The position numbers were made by a program, and so were the translations under genes. From positions 1 to 64,000 of the forward strand of contig JASMJM010000170.1 in NCBI GenBank assembly GCA_030749725.1: a stretch of DNA of 64,000 nt, in the 5' to 3' direction. The DNA is from Pseudomonadales bacterium. Its GTDB lineage: Bacteria > Pseudomonadota > Gammaproteobacteria > Pseudomonadales > Azotimanducaceae. Shown here piece after piece: positions 16,943 through 25,871 of the stretch (its first letter is position 1; each line of letters opens with the position of its first letter). The notes under the pieces were generated by a model that saw nothing but the letters and a program-made list of their open reading frames with translations, was not told the DNA's origin and did not search any database.

Positions 16943-18121
16943 GTGACGGGGGCTGCAGTGACAGAGATTTTCGGTACTTGCGATCCGCAATTCAATCCCG
17001 TGAAAGATGCCTTCAGTAGGAATTTCGTAATCAACGAAGAGGTGGGGGCGGCCGTCTCCGTCTACATGCAGGGGGAGAAAGTCGTTGATCTGTGGGGCGG
17101 TTACGCGGACGAGCGCCAGAAGGTCGCGTGGCAGGAAGATACCCTCTGTGCATTCTATTCGACCGGCAAACCATTTGTGGCCACGAGCCTGCTGCGTCAA
17201 GTTGATGCCGGTAGGATCAAGCTGGATGATCCGGTATGCAGTGTCTGGCCGGAATTTGCCGCAGCGGGAAAGGAGCAGATCACGTTTCGCCAGCTACTGT
17301 GTCATCAATCCGGGGTGGTAGCGATAGGCAATAAGCTGCCGCGAGAAGCAGCTTACGATTGGGAACTCATGGTTGGTGAAATTGCAGCTCAACGTCCCTG
17401 GTGGGAGCCTGGCTCGCGCCATGTCTATCATACCCACACCTTTGGGTTTCTGGTTGGCGAAGCGGTTCGAAGGATAACCGGCCTGATGCCCGGAGATTAC
17501 TTGCAGCAGGAAATTATGGGTCCGTTGGGAGACGAGTTGTACGTTGGCGTAGCGGATGAGGACTTGGGTCGCCTGGCTGTGATGGCTAGGGAAACTGATT
17601 TCAATATCCCCAACAGACCGACTGTATCGATCCTTGACAGAGAAATATCCGACGAAGAGAAGATGCTGGTCTATGCCGTCGCGAATCCGCCAGGTACACC
17701 TGACGGCGGCGAAGGACCGTTGCGGGGTTGGCAGAAAGCGCAGATTCCGGCTACCAACGGCCACGGTACGGCGCGTGCAATTGCACATTTCTATGCGGTG
17801 CAGGCGATGGGTGGAGAGATGGATGGCCTTCGCCTGTTGTCACCGGAACTGCTGACAGAGGCAACCAGTATCCAGTCCGAAGGGTACTGCCCGATACTTA
17901 AGAGGAATGTCAAGTTTGGTTTGGGCTTTCAGATTACGCAGCCCGACCGACCATTCGGTTCCAGTGAACACTCATTCGGTCACTACGGCAACGGCGGCTC
18001 CCTTGGATATGCGGATCCGGATGCCGGCGTGGGTTTCGCGTATGTGATGAATTACATTCCGAGACGTAAGCAGAACGCCAGGAGTCGCGATCTAACCGAA
18101 GCACTGGGTTCCTGCGTCTAA
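16943..18121 (+). CDS. Serine hydrolase of the beta-lactamase/EstB family
   Basis: 392 residues from GTG 16943 (an in-frame GTG at 16958 is an alternative). Class C beta-lactamase-like fold. STGK at 73-76 is the SxxK nucleophile motif, in the EstB-type FYSTGKPFVA context; YHTHTFGFLVGE is the Tyr motif region; FGHYGNGGSLGYADPDAG is the C-terminal H/G motif. No signal peptide, so an intracellular carboxylesterase or lactonase is likelier than a lactamase. Confidence 0.87.
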   Translation: MTGAAVTEIFGTCDPQFNPVKDAFSRNFVINEEVGAAVSVYMQGEKVVDLWGGYADERQKVAWQEDTLCAFYSTGKPFVATSLLRQVDAGRIKLDDPVCSVWPEFAAAGKEQITFRQLLCHQSGVVAIGNKLPREAAYDWELMVGEIAAQRPWWEPGSRHVYHTHTFGFLVGEAVRRITGLMPGDYLQQEIMGPLGDELYVGVADEDLGRLAVMARETDFNIPNRPTVSILDREISDEEKMLVYAVANPPGTPDGGEGPLRGWQKAQIPATNGHGTARAIAHFYAVQAMGGEMDGLRLLSPELLTEATSIQSEGYCPILKRNVKFGLGFQITQPDRPFGSSEHSFGHYGNGGSLGYADPDAGVGFAYVMNYIPRRKQNARSRDLTEALGSCV

Positions 18122-18200
18122 CGACCATCCATCAGTCGCCTGGATTCACTGCCCGCACGGTCTGCCTCTGCAGTAATGATGATGCCCGACTCAGGCTGCC

Positions 18201-19448
18201 CTACCACAGACCGTACTTCTGCACTTCAGCACGACCCACTACCATATGATGCACTTCATCCGGCCCATCGGCGAAGCGTAAGTGACGTTGATTCGTGTAC
18301 ATACCCGGCAGTGGCGTCCACTGTGAAATGCCGGTCGCGCCGTGCATCTGGATTGCCTCATCGATGATCTGACACACTCTTTCGGGCACCATGGCTTTCA
18401 CCGCACTGACATAGACTCTGGCTTCCTTGTTACCCAGTACGTCCATGGCCTTGGCCGCTTGCAGCACCATCAATCGCATTGAGTCGATGCTGATTCGGGC
18501 ACGGGAAATAACTTCCAGATTCTTGCCCAGCTTGGCGATGGGTTTACCAAAGGCGATGCGGCTGCCGGCGCGCTTGACCATGAGTTCCAGTGCTTTCTCT
18601 GCCTGGCCGATCGAGCGCATGCAGTGATGGATACGACCTGGTCCGAGGCGGACCTGAGAAATCTCGAATCCACGACCTTCTCCCAGCAGTATGTTCCCCT
18701 TGGGAACGCGTGCATCCTTGAACAGGATGCGCATGTGGCCACGCGGTGCACCATCGCTGCCAAAGACTTCCATCGCTTCCACAATGTCAACACCCGGCGC
18801 ATCCGTGGGCACCAGGATCTGCGACTGTTGCTTGCTGGGGGCTGCATTGGGACTGGTTTTGACCATCGTGATCATGACCTTACAGCGCGGGTCACCGGCT
18901 CCCGATATGTAGTATTTCTCACCGTTGATGACCCACTCGTCGCCATCCAGGACCGCACTCGTGCTGACGTTCTTTGCGTCCGATGAGGCCACGCCAGGTT
19001 CGGTCATGGCATAGGCGGAACGAATCTCGCCGTTCAGCAACGGCTTCAGCCATTTCTCTTTTTGCTCTTCGGTACCGACCCGTTCCAGCACTTCCATATT
19101 GCCTGTATCGGGCGCGCTGCAGTTCAGCGTTTCCGAAGCCAGGGTGAATTTCCCCAATTCGGCAGCAATATAGGCATAGTCGAGATTCTTCAGTCCTTCG
19201 CCCGTCTCAGCGTCCGGCAGGAAGAAGTTCCACAAACCGGCCTTTTTGGCTTTTTCCTTAGCGCCGTCGAGTAGCTCCAATTGGCGCGGGTGCCAGGACC
19301 AACGATCCTCTTTCTCTTTGTCGAGGGCATAGAATTCTTCGGTGATCGGCTCCACATTATCAGCGATGTGTTTTTTGACAGCATCCATCAGTGGCTGGGC
19401 TTGCTCTGACATGACCAGGTTGAACAGATCGCTTTCTAGATCAGGCAT
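18201..19448 (-). CDS. Acyl-CoA dehydrogenase
   Basis: 415 residues from ATG 19448, preceded by CGGAGAAC. The frame extends to 19679, but that part crosses an inverted repeat and looks non-coding. ACAD features: YAMTEPGVASSDAKN (FAD-contact strand), WVINGEKYYISGAGDPRC, LLGEGRGFEISQVRLGPGRIHHCMRSIG, and IQMHGATGISQWTPL near the C terminus. RSIGQAEKALELMVKRAGSRIAFGKPI resembles ACAD10/11-type and FadE members acting on unusual acyl chains. It would feed the crotonases at 22620-24281. Confidence 0.9.
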   Translation of the reverse strand: MPDLESDLFNLVMSEQAQPLMDAVKKHIADNVEPITEEFYALDKEKEDRWSWHPRQLELLDGAKEKAKKAGLWNFFLPDAETGEGLKNLDYAYIAAELGKFTLASETLNCSAPDTGNMEVLERVGTEEQKEKWLKPLLNGEIRSAYAMTEPGVASSDAKNVSTSAVLDGDEWVINGEKYYISGAGDPRCKVMITMVKTSPNAAPSKQQSQILVPTDAPGVDIVEAMEVFGSDGAPRGHMRILFKDARVPKGNILLGEGRGFEISQVRLGPGRIHHCMRSIGQAEKALELMVKRAGSRIAFGKPIAKLGKNLEVISRARISIDSMRLMVLQAAKAMDVLGNKEARVYVSAVKAMVPERVCQIIDEAIQMHGATGISQWTPLPGMYTNQRHLRFADGPDEVHHMVVGRAEVQKYGLW

Positions 19449-19479
19449 ATCATCGTTCTCCGCGTTTGTAGCAAGGCGA

Positions 19480-19557
19480 CTAGGAGGCTGTCCGAGAACT
19501 GCGACCGTCGCGAGGCTTGTCCGCAGTAGGTTAGTCTGTTCTCGGACAACCTCCTGG
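19480..19557. repeat. 78-bp MITE-like inverted repeat upstream of the acyl-CoA dehydrogenase
   Basis: The left arm at 19480-19499 (CTAGGAGGCTGTCCGAGAAC) pairs with 19538-19557 with two mismatches. The spacer is 38 bp. It lies in the leader of the minus-strand gene and could form a strong hairpin. Its TGTCCGAGAAC core resembles termini of known IS families, suggesting a solo end or MITE. Confidence 0.6.
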
Positions 19558-19805
19558 GCTGCACTTCCGGCAGCGATTGTACCATTTGCATTGACCAACC
19601 GGAGTGGCATTGGATATTGAGGGAGTGTAGTGATCGGGGTTGGCTGACTCATATGATGTGTGCTTTTGCGTGAAGCCATGGTTCATGTGTGGAACCGTTT
19701 CTTTGAGCCAAAGCGCGAAAAGCGGGGCAGCACCCTAGTCTGTTAGCACCTGTCAGTTTAGTCTATGCTCCCGTCTATTGGAGTTTACGTGGAGGATTCA
19801 CGCAG

Positions 19806-20133
19806 ATGGATCGTGACGATCACAAGATCATCGTTGACTTGACCGTCAAGGCCGAGCTGGCTTACCGAACTTACCTGCCTGCTAACTATTCAGATGAGGG
19901 GGACAGGAAACCACTGTTGCTGTTTCTCCACGGCGGCGGCGAACGCGGATCGGATCTCGATCTGTTGACCGCTACCGCCCTCCCAAAACATATTGAAGAA
20001 GGTCTGCAGCTGCCATTTGTCACCGTCTGTCCACAGTGCCCCGAAGGTGAATGGTGGGACCCGCAGCTGCTGGCTGTGCTGTTGGTTACGACTGGTTGCT
20101 GTCGCATCGAAGAACGTGATTTAGAGTATCCAG
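19806..20133 (+). pseudogene. Truncated alpha/beta hydrolase (polyhydroxybutyrate depolymerase/esterase-like)
   Basis: The frame starts at ATG 19806 and reads a normal esterase N terminus: YRTYLPANYSD, LLLFLHGGGERGSD (oxyanion loop), TVCPQCPEGEWWDPQLL. After about residue 90 the sense is lost: DWLLSHRR appears in another frame and RIEERD returns in frame, so a frameshift has occurred. The frame then runs into the LLM gene on the other strand (20134). The nucleophile elbow GxSxG, the Asp and the His are missing. A non-functional remnant. Confidence 0.7.
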
Positions 20134-21081
20134 CTATGCCACGCGCGGCGCCAGCTCTCCTGCCAGATAACTTGGAAACTCGTCCCATGCATAATCGAAG
20201 TGTTGAAACTGGATTTCGGCAACCCCAAGTTCGGCGTACTCACTGAGCTGGTCAACCACTTCGTTGGTCAGCCCCGTAATAAAGCCACGACTCGACATCG
20301 TTTCCCTGTATGCTGCGGGAGACCCGCTCTGACCTACCTGTTTCATCTGATACTCGGTTATTCGATCCAACATGCCCTGGTCGTGTCCAATCAGGCCAAA
20401 CGACGCCATCGAACGACGCAGCGAACCGGGATCCCGTCCGAGCGCGTGACACGATTGCTCCACCGCTTCGAGCTTCCTTCTATACACCGCGACCGGTAAG
20501 TTCATGCAATTCCATTCGGCGCCATATTTTGCAGCGATAGGTAACGTTCGTTTTCTACCGGCACCGCCGATGAGTATCGGTGTATCGGCGCCTTCGGTGG
20601 GTTTGGGTAGGCAGTTCGCTTCATTCAACTGGTAATAGTCACCCGCATAGCTCGCGGGACCTTCACCCCACAGCGCTTTGATGACCTCAATGCCCTCTTC
20701 GAGTCGATCAAAACGCTCTTTGAGGCCGGGAAAAGGAATGCCGTATGCATCGTGTTCCGGTTGGTACCAGCCGGAGCCTAATCCCAGTATGAAGCGACCC
20801 TCGCTCAATAGGTTGATCTGTGCTGCCATTCTGCCGAGGTCGACCGGAGAGCGGAAAGTAATCGGCGTGACAAGTGGTCCGAAACGAATCGACTTAGTCT
20901 CTCTTGCTGCGACTGCGAAGGATACATAGGCCTCCAACGAGTCTTCCTGCTTACCGAAAATATAGAAGTGATCCGACCGATACACCGCCGGAAAGCCCAA
21001 TTGCTCGGCCGACTTTATGATGTGAATCCAGCGTTCCCAGGTGAGGCCATTTTGGCCTTCGACCATCAATCCTATCTGCAT
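20134..21081 (-). CDS. LLM class flavin-dependent oxidoreductase 2
   Basis: 315 residues from ATG 21081 with GGGAGA ahead; the longer frame to 21144 is not supported. Luciferase-like barrel: MQIGLMVEGQNGLTWERW start, AVYRSDHFYI, RFGPLVTPITFRSPVDLGRMAAQINLLSEGRFILGLGSGW, and TPILIGGAGRKRTLPIAAKYGAEWNC. This matches the F420-dependent LLM subgroup (TIGR03560-like). Paralogous to the protein at 8433-9491 only at fold level. Adjacent to the enolase-superfamily gene on the same strand. Confidence 0.87.
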   Translation of the reverse strand: MQIGLMVEGQNGLTWERWIHIIKSAEQLGFPAVYRSDHFYIFGKQEDSLEAYVSFAVAARETKSIRFGPLVTPITFRSPVDLGRMAAQINLLSEGRFILGLGSGWYQPEHDAYGIPFPGLKERFDRLEEGIEVIKALWGEGPASYAGDYYQLNEANCLPKPTEGADTPILIGGAGRKRTLPIAAKYGAEWNCMNLPVAVYRRKLEAVEQSCHALGRDPGSLRRSMASFGLIGHDQGMLDRITEYQMKQVGQSGSPAAYRETMSSRGFITGLTNEVVDQLSEYAELGVAEIQFQHFDYAWDEFPSYLAGELAPRVA

Positions 21082-21187
21082 CCGGGCGTCTCCCTTCCTC
21101 GCGAAAACGGCGAGTGTATCATGTTGGGTACTTGCGCTTTCCACCAGTAGTCTCGATAGGTTTGGCTGTCGGCGAGCGAAGGTCTAT

Positions 21188-22381
21188 TCATCGCGAGCGT
21201 GATCGAACTTGCTGAAAGGGGTGCTTGGCTGCTACCTCCTCGTCCAGTTCGACGCCCAGACCAGGCTTCGTCGGCGGGATGATGTAACCATCCTCCCACT
21301 GGATCGGCTCCTTCAGAATTTCAGCGTGGAAACCTCCAAATGTCTCGATACTCTCCTGAATCAGAAAGTTGGGGCTGCACGTATCCAGTTGGATATTGGC
21401 AGCCGCCTCTATGGGACCACAATACAAGTGAGGCGCGATCTGCGCGTAGTATGCTTCAGCCATCCCGGTTATCTTCTTGGCTTCGAGTATCCCTCCGACA
21501 CGTCCCAGCGCCATTTGCAGAATTGCTGCGGCTTGCTTTTCCAGCAACTCGCGAAACTCGTACTTGGTTGCCAGTCGCTCGCCGGTAGCCACTGGAATAC
21601 TGGTGAAGCCGGCAACTCGGGCCATCTCGTCCGTGTTCTCGGGGGGAACCGGCTCCTCAAACCACAGGGGATCGAATCTTTCAAGGCGCCTTGCCAACCG
21701 GATGGCGCCGGAAGTAGTGGTCTGCCCGTGGGTGCCGACCAGTATGTCACACTTGCTGCCTACAGCTTCACGCACGCGTCCAACGATTTCCTCGGCATTA
21801 TCGAGCGCCTCCAACGAAGGCTCTCTGGGGTCAAAAGATGACCTAAGGTTGATAATGGGGTCGAACTTGACCGCGGTGAAGCCTTGTTCAACATAAGCAG
21901 CGGCTCTTATTGCAGCTTGTTCCGGGTCAGTGTGTGGCGAGCGGCTGGTGGTGTCGCCGGCTGCCGGATAAAGGTACGTGAAGGATCTGAGTCTGTCGTG
22001 GTATTGACCGCCGAGAAGATTATAGACCGGCTGGTTCAGCGCCTTACCGACGATGTCCCAACACGCCATTTCGATTGCGCTGAGCACTCCCATCACAGTG
22101 TGGTCCGGGTGCTGGTGATGCTGGAGACGTTCATAGCCCTCACCGTAGTAGATGATCCGCCACAACCTTTCAATCTTGAACGGGTCGGCGTCAATAACGT
22201 AGGTTCCACCAATGTCCTCGATCAGGGCGGCTATCGTGTTCGGGTGAAACTGTACGGAGTAAGCTTCACCGATACCCTCTATGCCATCATCGGTCGTGAG
22301 TTTCACGAATACCCAATTGCGTCCCCCGTGATGGGGAGGCGGTGTTCCCACGACGAATGTTTTGAGATCGATTATTTTCAT
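21188..22381 (-). CDS. Enolase-superfamily (mandelate racemase/muconate lactonizing) dehydratase
   Basis: 397 residues. MLE_N capping domain (MKIIDLKTFVVGTP) and MR/MLE barrel. Second-ligand motif WFEEP, third-strand TGERLAT, and APHLYCGP with the catalytic His. Where most members have DxN as first metal ligand, this protein reads ILVGTHGQ, so a His/Thr replaces Asp. The lid GGRNWVFVKLTT and HHQHPDHTVMGVLSAIEMACWDI resemble sugar-acid dehydratases of the galactonate type. Probably dehydrates an aldonate or aldarate; consistent with oxidised sugars from the dehydrogenases here. Confidence 0.85.
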   Translation of the reverse strand: MKIIDLKTFVVGTPPPHHGGRNWVFVKLTTDDGIEGIGEAYSVQFHPNTIAALIEDIGGTYVIDADPFKIERLWRIIYYGEGYERLQHHQHPDHTVMGVLSAIEMACWDIVGKALNQPVYNLLGGQYHDRLRSFTYLYPAAGDTTSRSPHTDPEQAAIRAAAYVEQGFTAVKFDPIINLRSSFDPREPSLEALDNAEEIVGRVREAVGSKCDILVGTHGQTTTSGAIRLARRLERFDPLWFEEPVPPENTDEMARVAGFTSIPVATGERLATKYEFRELLEKQAAAILQMALGRVGGILEAKKITGMAEAYYAQIAPHLYCGPIEAAANIQLDTCSPNFLIQESIETFGGFHAEILKEPIQWEDGYIIPPTKPGLGVELDEEVAAKHPFQQVRSRSR

Positions 22382-22619
22382 GGACTGTCCTCCATTTTCG
22401 TTTTCATAGGGAAATGAACCTGGCCTCTTGATTAAGGCACAGAATCTAGGCCATGTGCAACGCAGCGGAGCCCTCGGGATGCGGTCTCAGATGATCTAAC
22501 GATCTATGAATGGTGTAATGACTCGTTGACATTCCCTGCAATCGCGGCTAGTTTTTCCAGTCTTGCCAAGAATTGTGACAAGTGCCACCAGTTAAATCAT
22601 CCAACAAAAAGAGAATCAT

Positions 22620-23408
22620 ATGAGTCAGGAACTTATCGTCGAAAAGAAGGATTGCATCGCCCGCGTAACCCTAAACCGCCCTGAGGTACTCAATGCGCTT
22701 TCGGCGTCCTTACGCAGAGAGATCGTTGCTGCTTTTAAGGAACTTACCCTTGATACACAGGTTCAGGTCATCATCCTCACCGGTGCCGGCCGGTCCTTCT
22801 GCGCAGGGCTGGATCTTAAGGAAATGGGTGGCGAGGTCCCGTCCGAAGGCGGACTCACCGGCAGGGATTTTTCAGACATACTGGCCGCCACTCCTCAACC
22901 GATAATCTGTGCAGTGAACGGCCATGTGATCACGGGTGGATTTGAGTTGGCCTTGATGTGCGACTTCATCATCGCCTCGGATACCGCAATGTTTGCAGAC
23001 ACACATGCCAGGCTTGGCATCGTTTCGGGATGGGGGTTGTCGCAGAAACTGCCGCGGCTGATCGGCATCAATAGAGCCAAGGAAATCTCGCTAACCGGCA
23101 ATTACCTTGATGCGAATACCGCCTATGAGTGGGGCCTAGTTAACCGTGTGGTGCGCCCGGAGGACCTGCTGCCCACCTGTGAGGCCATGGCCAGGGACAT
23201 TGCGACAACGGAACCGAACGCGCGCGCAACCATGCTTGGGATTATGGATGCAGGATGGAAGACGACGCTGGAAGAGGGCTATGAGATCGAACAGACGTCC
23301 CACAGTAATCGCAATAGCAGTGAGGGCAGTGCCGAGAAGATAGCAGCCCGGCGTGCCGCCATTCAAGCCAGAGGACGCGAGCAGAGCATTCCCAACACAG
23401 CCAGCTAG
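22620..23408 (+). CDS. Enoyl-CoA hydratase/isomerase (crotonase) 1
   Basis: 262 residues from ATG 22620. Crotonase motifs: VTLNRPEVLNAL, IILTGAGRSFCAGLDLKEMG (oxyanion hole), AVNGHVITGGFELALMCDFIIAS, ADTHARLGIVSGWGLSQKLPRLIG. Where active hydratases have two Glu residues, the second position here reads GLSQ, and the first falls at ELALMCD, so hydration is plausible but not certain. First gene of a plus-strand run with crotonase 2 and two membrane proteins. Confidence 0.9.
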   Translation: MSQELIVEKKDCIARVTLNRPEVLNALSASLRREIVAAFKELTLDTQVQVIILTGAGRSFCAGLDLKEMGGEVPSEGGLTGRDFSDILAATPQPIICAVNGHVITGGFELALMCDFIIASDTAMFADTHARLGIVSGWGLSQKLPRLIGINRAKEISLTGNYLDANTAYEWGLVNRVVRPEDLLPTCEAMARDIATTEPNARATMLGIMDAGWKTTLEEGYEIEQTSHSNRNSSEGSAEKIAARRAAIQARGREQSIPNTAS

Positions 23409-23462
23409 GCGCACAATTCTCACCAATATCCGGTTCAAACTTCCTACACTGAGGGAATCACG

Positions 23463-24281
23463 ATGCCCGATTACGAATTCTTGCTCTACGACGTGGCCGA
23501 GAATACCTGCACCATCACGTTTAACCGCCCAGAGAAGCGCAACGCGCTGAACACCAAGTTGCTGGAAGAGCTTGACGATGCGCTGGATATTGCCGAGGCG
23601 AATGACGATGTCCGGGTGGTACTGTTCAAAGGGGCGGGCACAGCGTTCAGTGCGGGATATGACCTGCGTGACAATCCCTATACGGTACCCCCTGAGGGGC
23701 AGGATCGGTGGCGACTGAACGATGCGGTTCCCGCGTTACGCAAGATCAGCGAGCGTTATCTGAGAATCTGGTATTACCCCAAGGCGACCGTTGCGCAGGT
23801 GCAGGGACCCGCGATCGCGACAGGTTGCTACTTTCAGATGCTGTGTGATATCGCTTTCGCGGCGGACACGGCGACCTTCGGACACCAGGCGCAACGCGTT
23901 GGGGGGGTGACCAGTCTGCCCCTGTGGGTGTGGATGCTGGGAATGCGCCAGGCCAAGTACCTGCTGTTGACCGGCAGGTTGATAACAGCCAAGGAGGCGC
24001 AGAAGATCGGTCTGGTGACGCGCGTTTTTCCCGCTGACGAGTTGCAGGGAGAGGTGACGCGTCTCTGCCAAGACCTGGCATTGCGTAATCCATTGGGTTC
24101 GATGTGGCTTAAGGATGCAATCAACGCTGACTACGACATGATGGGTTTACGGGCGTCGTTCCCGATGCATTACTCGATGAATGCAGCGTCCCGCGTGCAG
24201 GAGCACAATCCGGGTGAGCTGTCCCTGGCCGACATCGTGTTTGGTGGAAACCGGCAGGAAGTGCCGGAGGGTGAACCCTAG
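23463..24281 (+). CDS. Enoyl-CoA hydratase/isomerase (crotonase) 2
   Basis: 272 residues from ATG 23463 with GAGGGA ahead. ITFNRPEKRNALNTKLLEELDDALD, VVLFKGAGTAFSAGYDLRDNP (oxyanion hole), QGPAIATGCYFQMLCDIAFAAD and FGHQAQRVGGVTSLPLWVWMLG. Glycine-rich ATGCYFQM replaces the usual GGGxEL, so the catalytic Glu is missing, which is common in non-hydratase crotonases. It lies 54 bp after crotonase 1. Likely the same CoA-ester pathway. Confidence 0.88.
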   Translation: MPDYEFLLYDVAENTCTITFNRPEKRNALNTKLLEELDDALDIAEANDDVRVVLFKGAGTAFSAGYDLRDNPYTVPPEGQDRWRLNDAVPALRKISERYLRIWYYPKATVAQVQGPAIATGCYFQMLCDIAFAADTATFGHQAQRVGGVTSLPLWVWMLGMRQAKYLLLTGRLITAKEAQKIGLVTRVFPADELQGEVTRLCQDLALRNPLGSMWLKDAINADYDMMGLRASFPMHYSMNAASRVQEHNPGELSLADIVFGGNRQEVPEGEP

Positions 24282-24532
24282 TTCACGACTGTCTATCGGC
24301 TTCTTCTTTCTGCTTTGCCTCTGAATTTACATCCCCTTTGGATTTAGGGCGGTCGTGGCCAAAAGGCGTGCGGACCTATATCAAGCCCCCGGGAAAAGCC
24401 TTCCTAAAACAGGGGTGATTCTGCTTGTACTCGCCCGTATTTGAATGTTAGGGTTGAGCATCAATCTCGATCAGCGCAGAAACTCACGCCGCTGAACCGA
24501 CAATAAGAAGAGCACAAAAGGGCAAAAATACA

Positions 24533-25108
24533 ATGGAAATGTTGGAAGCACTAGAAGCCAGTGCCTACGCCATGTGGGTGAAGGAGTCATCTACTGCATA
24601 TGTGGCGTTTCTGGCTTTTCACTCAATCGGCATGGCGTTTCTGGTAGGCATCAGCGGAGCGACCGCGATGCGGATTCTCGGAGTTGCCCGCAGTATGCCC
24701 CTTGAGCCGATGGCGGGCTTTTTCCCTCTCATGTATGCGGGTTTTTGGATCAACGCTGTAACGGGTACGGTGCTTCTCAGCCTGTACCCGACCAAGTTTC
24801 TCGTAGACGGGACCACCTATATAAAGCTTGCGGCCGTCGCGGCTGCCATGGTCATCATAGTAAAGCTTCAAGCCCATGTATTTGGTGGTGGTGAGGGTCT
24901 GGACACACCGGCCGGGTCGAAGAAGGCGAAGATGTTGGCGGTTGCATTGCTTGCCGCTTGGCTCATCGCCACGGTAGCCGGGCGGGTCATGGCATACTCC
25001 TTAACTACCAAGCTCCAAACTGCAGGCGCTGTCCTGGTAGTCGTGGTGCTGGCACTGACCATCGGGTACTTCGCTGGACGCAGGTTTGGCTGGATCGAAT
25101 CATCATGA
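24533..25108 (+). CDS. DUF6644-like integral membrane protein 1
   Basis: 191 residues, about five to six membrane helices (YVAFLAFHSIGMAFLVGISGATAM, MYAGFWINAVTGTVLLSL, LAAVAAAMVIIV, MLAVALLAAWLIATVAGR, AGAVLVVVVLALTIGYF). His29 in the first helix and the HSIGMAFLVG motif resemble heme- or metal-ligand positions in cytochrome-b-like membrane proteins. Related to the next protein (shared LGVARSMP/LGVAKSMP loop). Function unknown. Confidence 0.72.
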   Translation: MEMLEALEASAYAMWVKESSTAYVAFLAFHSIGMAFLVGISGATAMRILGVARSMPLEPMAGFFPLMYAGFWINAVTGTVLLSLYPTKFLVDGTTYIKLAAVAAAMVIIVKLQAHVFGGGEGLDTPAGSKKAKMLAVALLAAWLIATVAGRVMAYSLTTKLQTAGAVLVVVVLALTIGYFAGRRFGWIESS

Positions 25109-25156
25109 CAGAACCCGTGACAGCGACCATCGAATAATCAAAAATGAGGTTACGCC

Positions 25157-25666
25157 GTGTTCGGATTACCTGAAACTTTTCTCGAGTTATGGTTCGTAGA
25201 AGATTTCATAGCCGCCTATAATTGGGTCTGGCCGCTATGCGAGATCCTGCATTTCATCGGGCTGATCTTCCTCGTCGGCATTGTGACCATTTTCGACCTG
25301 CGCCTGCTGGGTGTGGCGAAAAGCATGCCCATCAAACCGTTGCGACAGCTCATGCCCTGGGCCGTGTTCGGGTTTGGCCTGTGTGTGTTCACGGGACTCG
25401 TTTTCGTGACGGGTCTATGGGCCAATGTAAAGACCCATCCTATAGAGGCATTGGTGGTCGACCACTACCTTCAACTGAAGCTGATCTTCATTGCCCTCGC
25501 CGGGGTCAACCTGCTTGCCTTTTACAAGAGTGGCATATCCGAGGCAATCGATGCGGTGGGTCCTGGAGAGGACGCACCCCCGCAGGCCAAGTTCATCGCA
25601 ACGGCCTCGTTGGTGCTTTGGGTTGGCGTTGTCTATTGGGGTCGCCTGGTCCCTTGGGGACTCTGA
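25157..25666 (+). CDS. DUF6644-like integral membrane protein 2
   Basis: 169 residues from GTG 25157 (GAGG ahead), 48 bp after its paralogue. About four to five helices: WVWPLCEILHFIGLIFLVGIVTIFDLRLLG, LMPWAVFGFGLCVFTGLVFVTGLW, KLIFIALAGVNLLAFY, ASLVLWVGVVYWGRL. The EILHFIGLIFLVG and DHYLQLKLIFI segments carry conserved His residues likely to bind heme or metal. Likely forms a heteromer with protein 1 and with the small peptide that follows. Confidence 0.75.
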   Translation: MFGLPETFLELWFVEDFIAAYNWVWPLCEILHFIGLIFLVGIVTIFDLRLLGVAKSMPIKPLRQLMPWAVFGFGLCVFTGLVFVTGLWANVKTHPIEALVVDHYLQLKLIFIALAGVNLLAFYKSGISEAIDAVGPGEDAPPQAKFIATASLVLWVGVVYWGRLVPWGL

Positions 25667-25713
25667 GGTGGATACCCGGGAGCGAAGCGAATTCCCCTTA
25701 GGAGGACGTCTGC

Positions 25714-25800
25714 ATGTCTAAAGAGTGGCGTAATGTGGCGATCACGTTGGTTCTCACCGCAATCGTGTTGATCTTCACGACTTCTTTGATGATGTATTGA
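25714..25800 (+). CDS. 28-residue single-span membrane peptide
   Basis: ATG 25714 is preceded by a strong TAGGAGG (25698-25705 region). The peptide starts MSKEWRNVAIT and continues with one hydrophobic helix (LVLTAIVLIFTTSLMMY). It follows DUF6644-like protein 2 by about 48 bp on the same strand. Good ribosome site, charged start and ideal single helix make it more than chance, and such mini-subunits are common in membrane oxidoreductases. No homologue is claimed. Confidence 0.6.
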   Translation: MSKEWRNVAITLVLTAIVLIFTTSLMMY

Positions 25801-25871
25801 AGGTCGCAGGCGTTATGGCCTGTTGCTTCGATTGATCCTGACCGAACCGGCCTCACGTATTCATTGAATTG

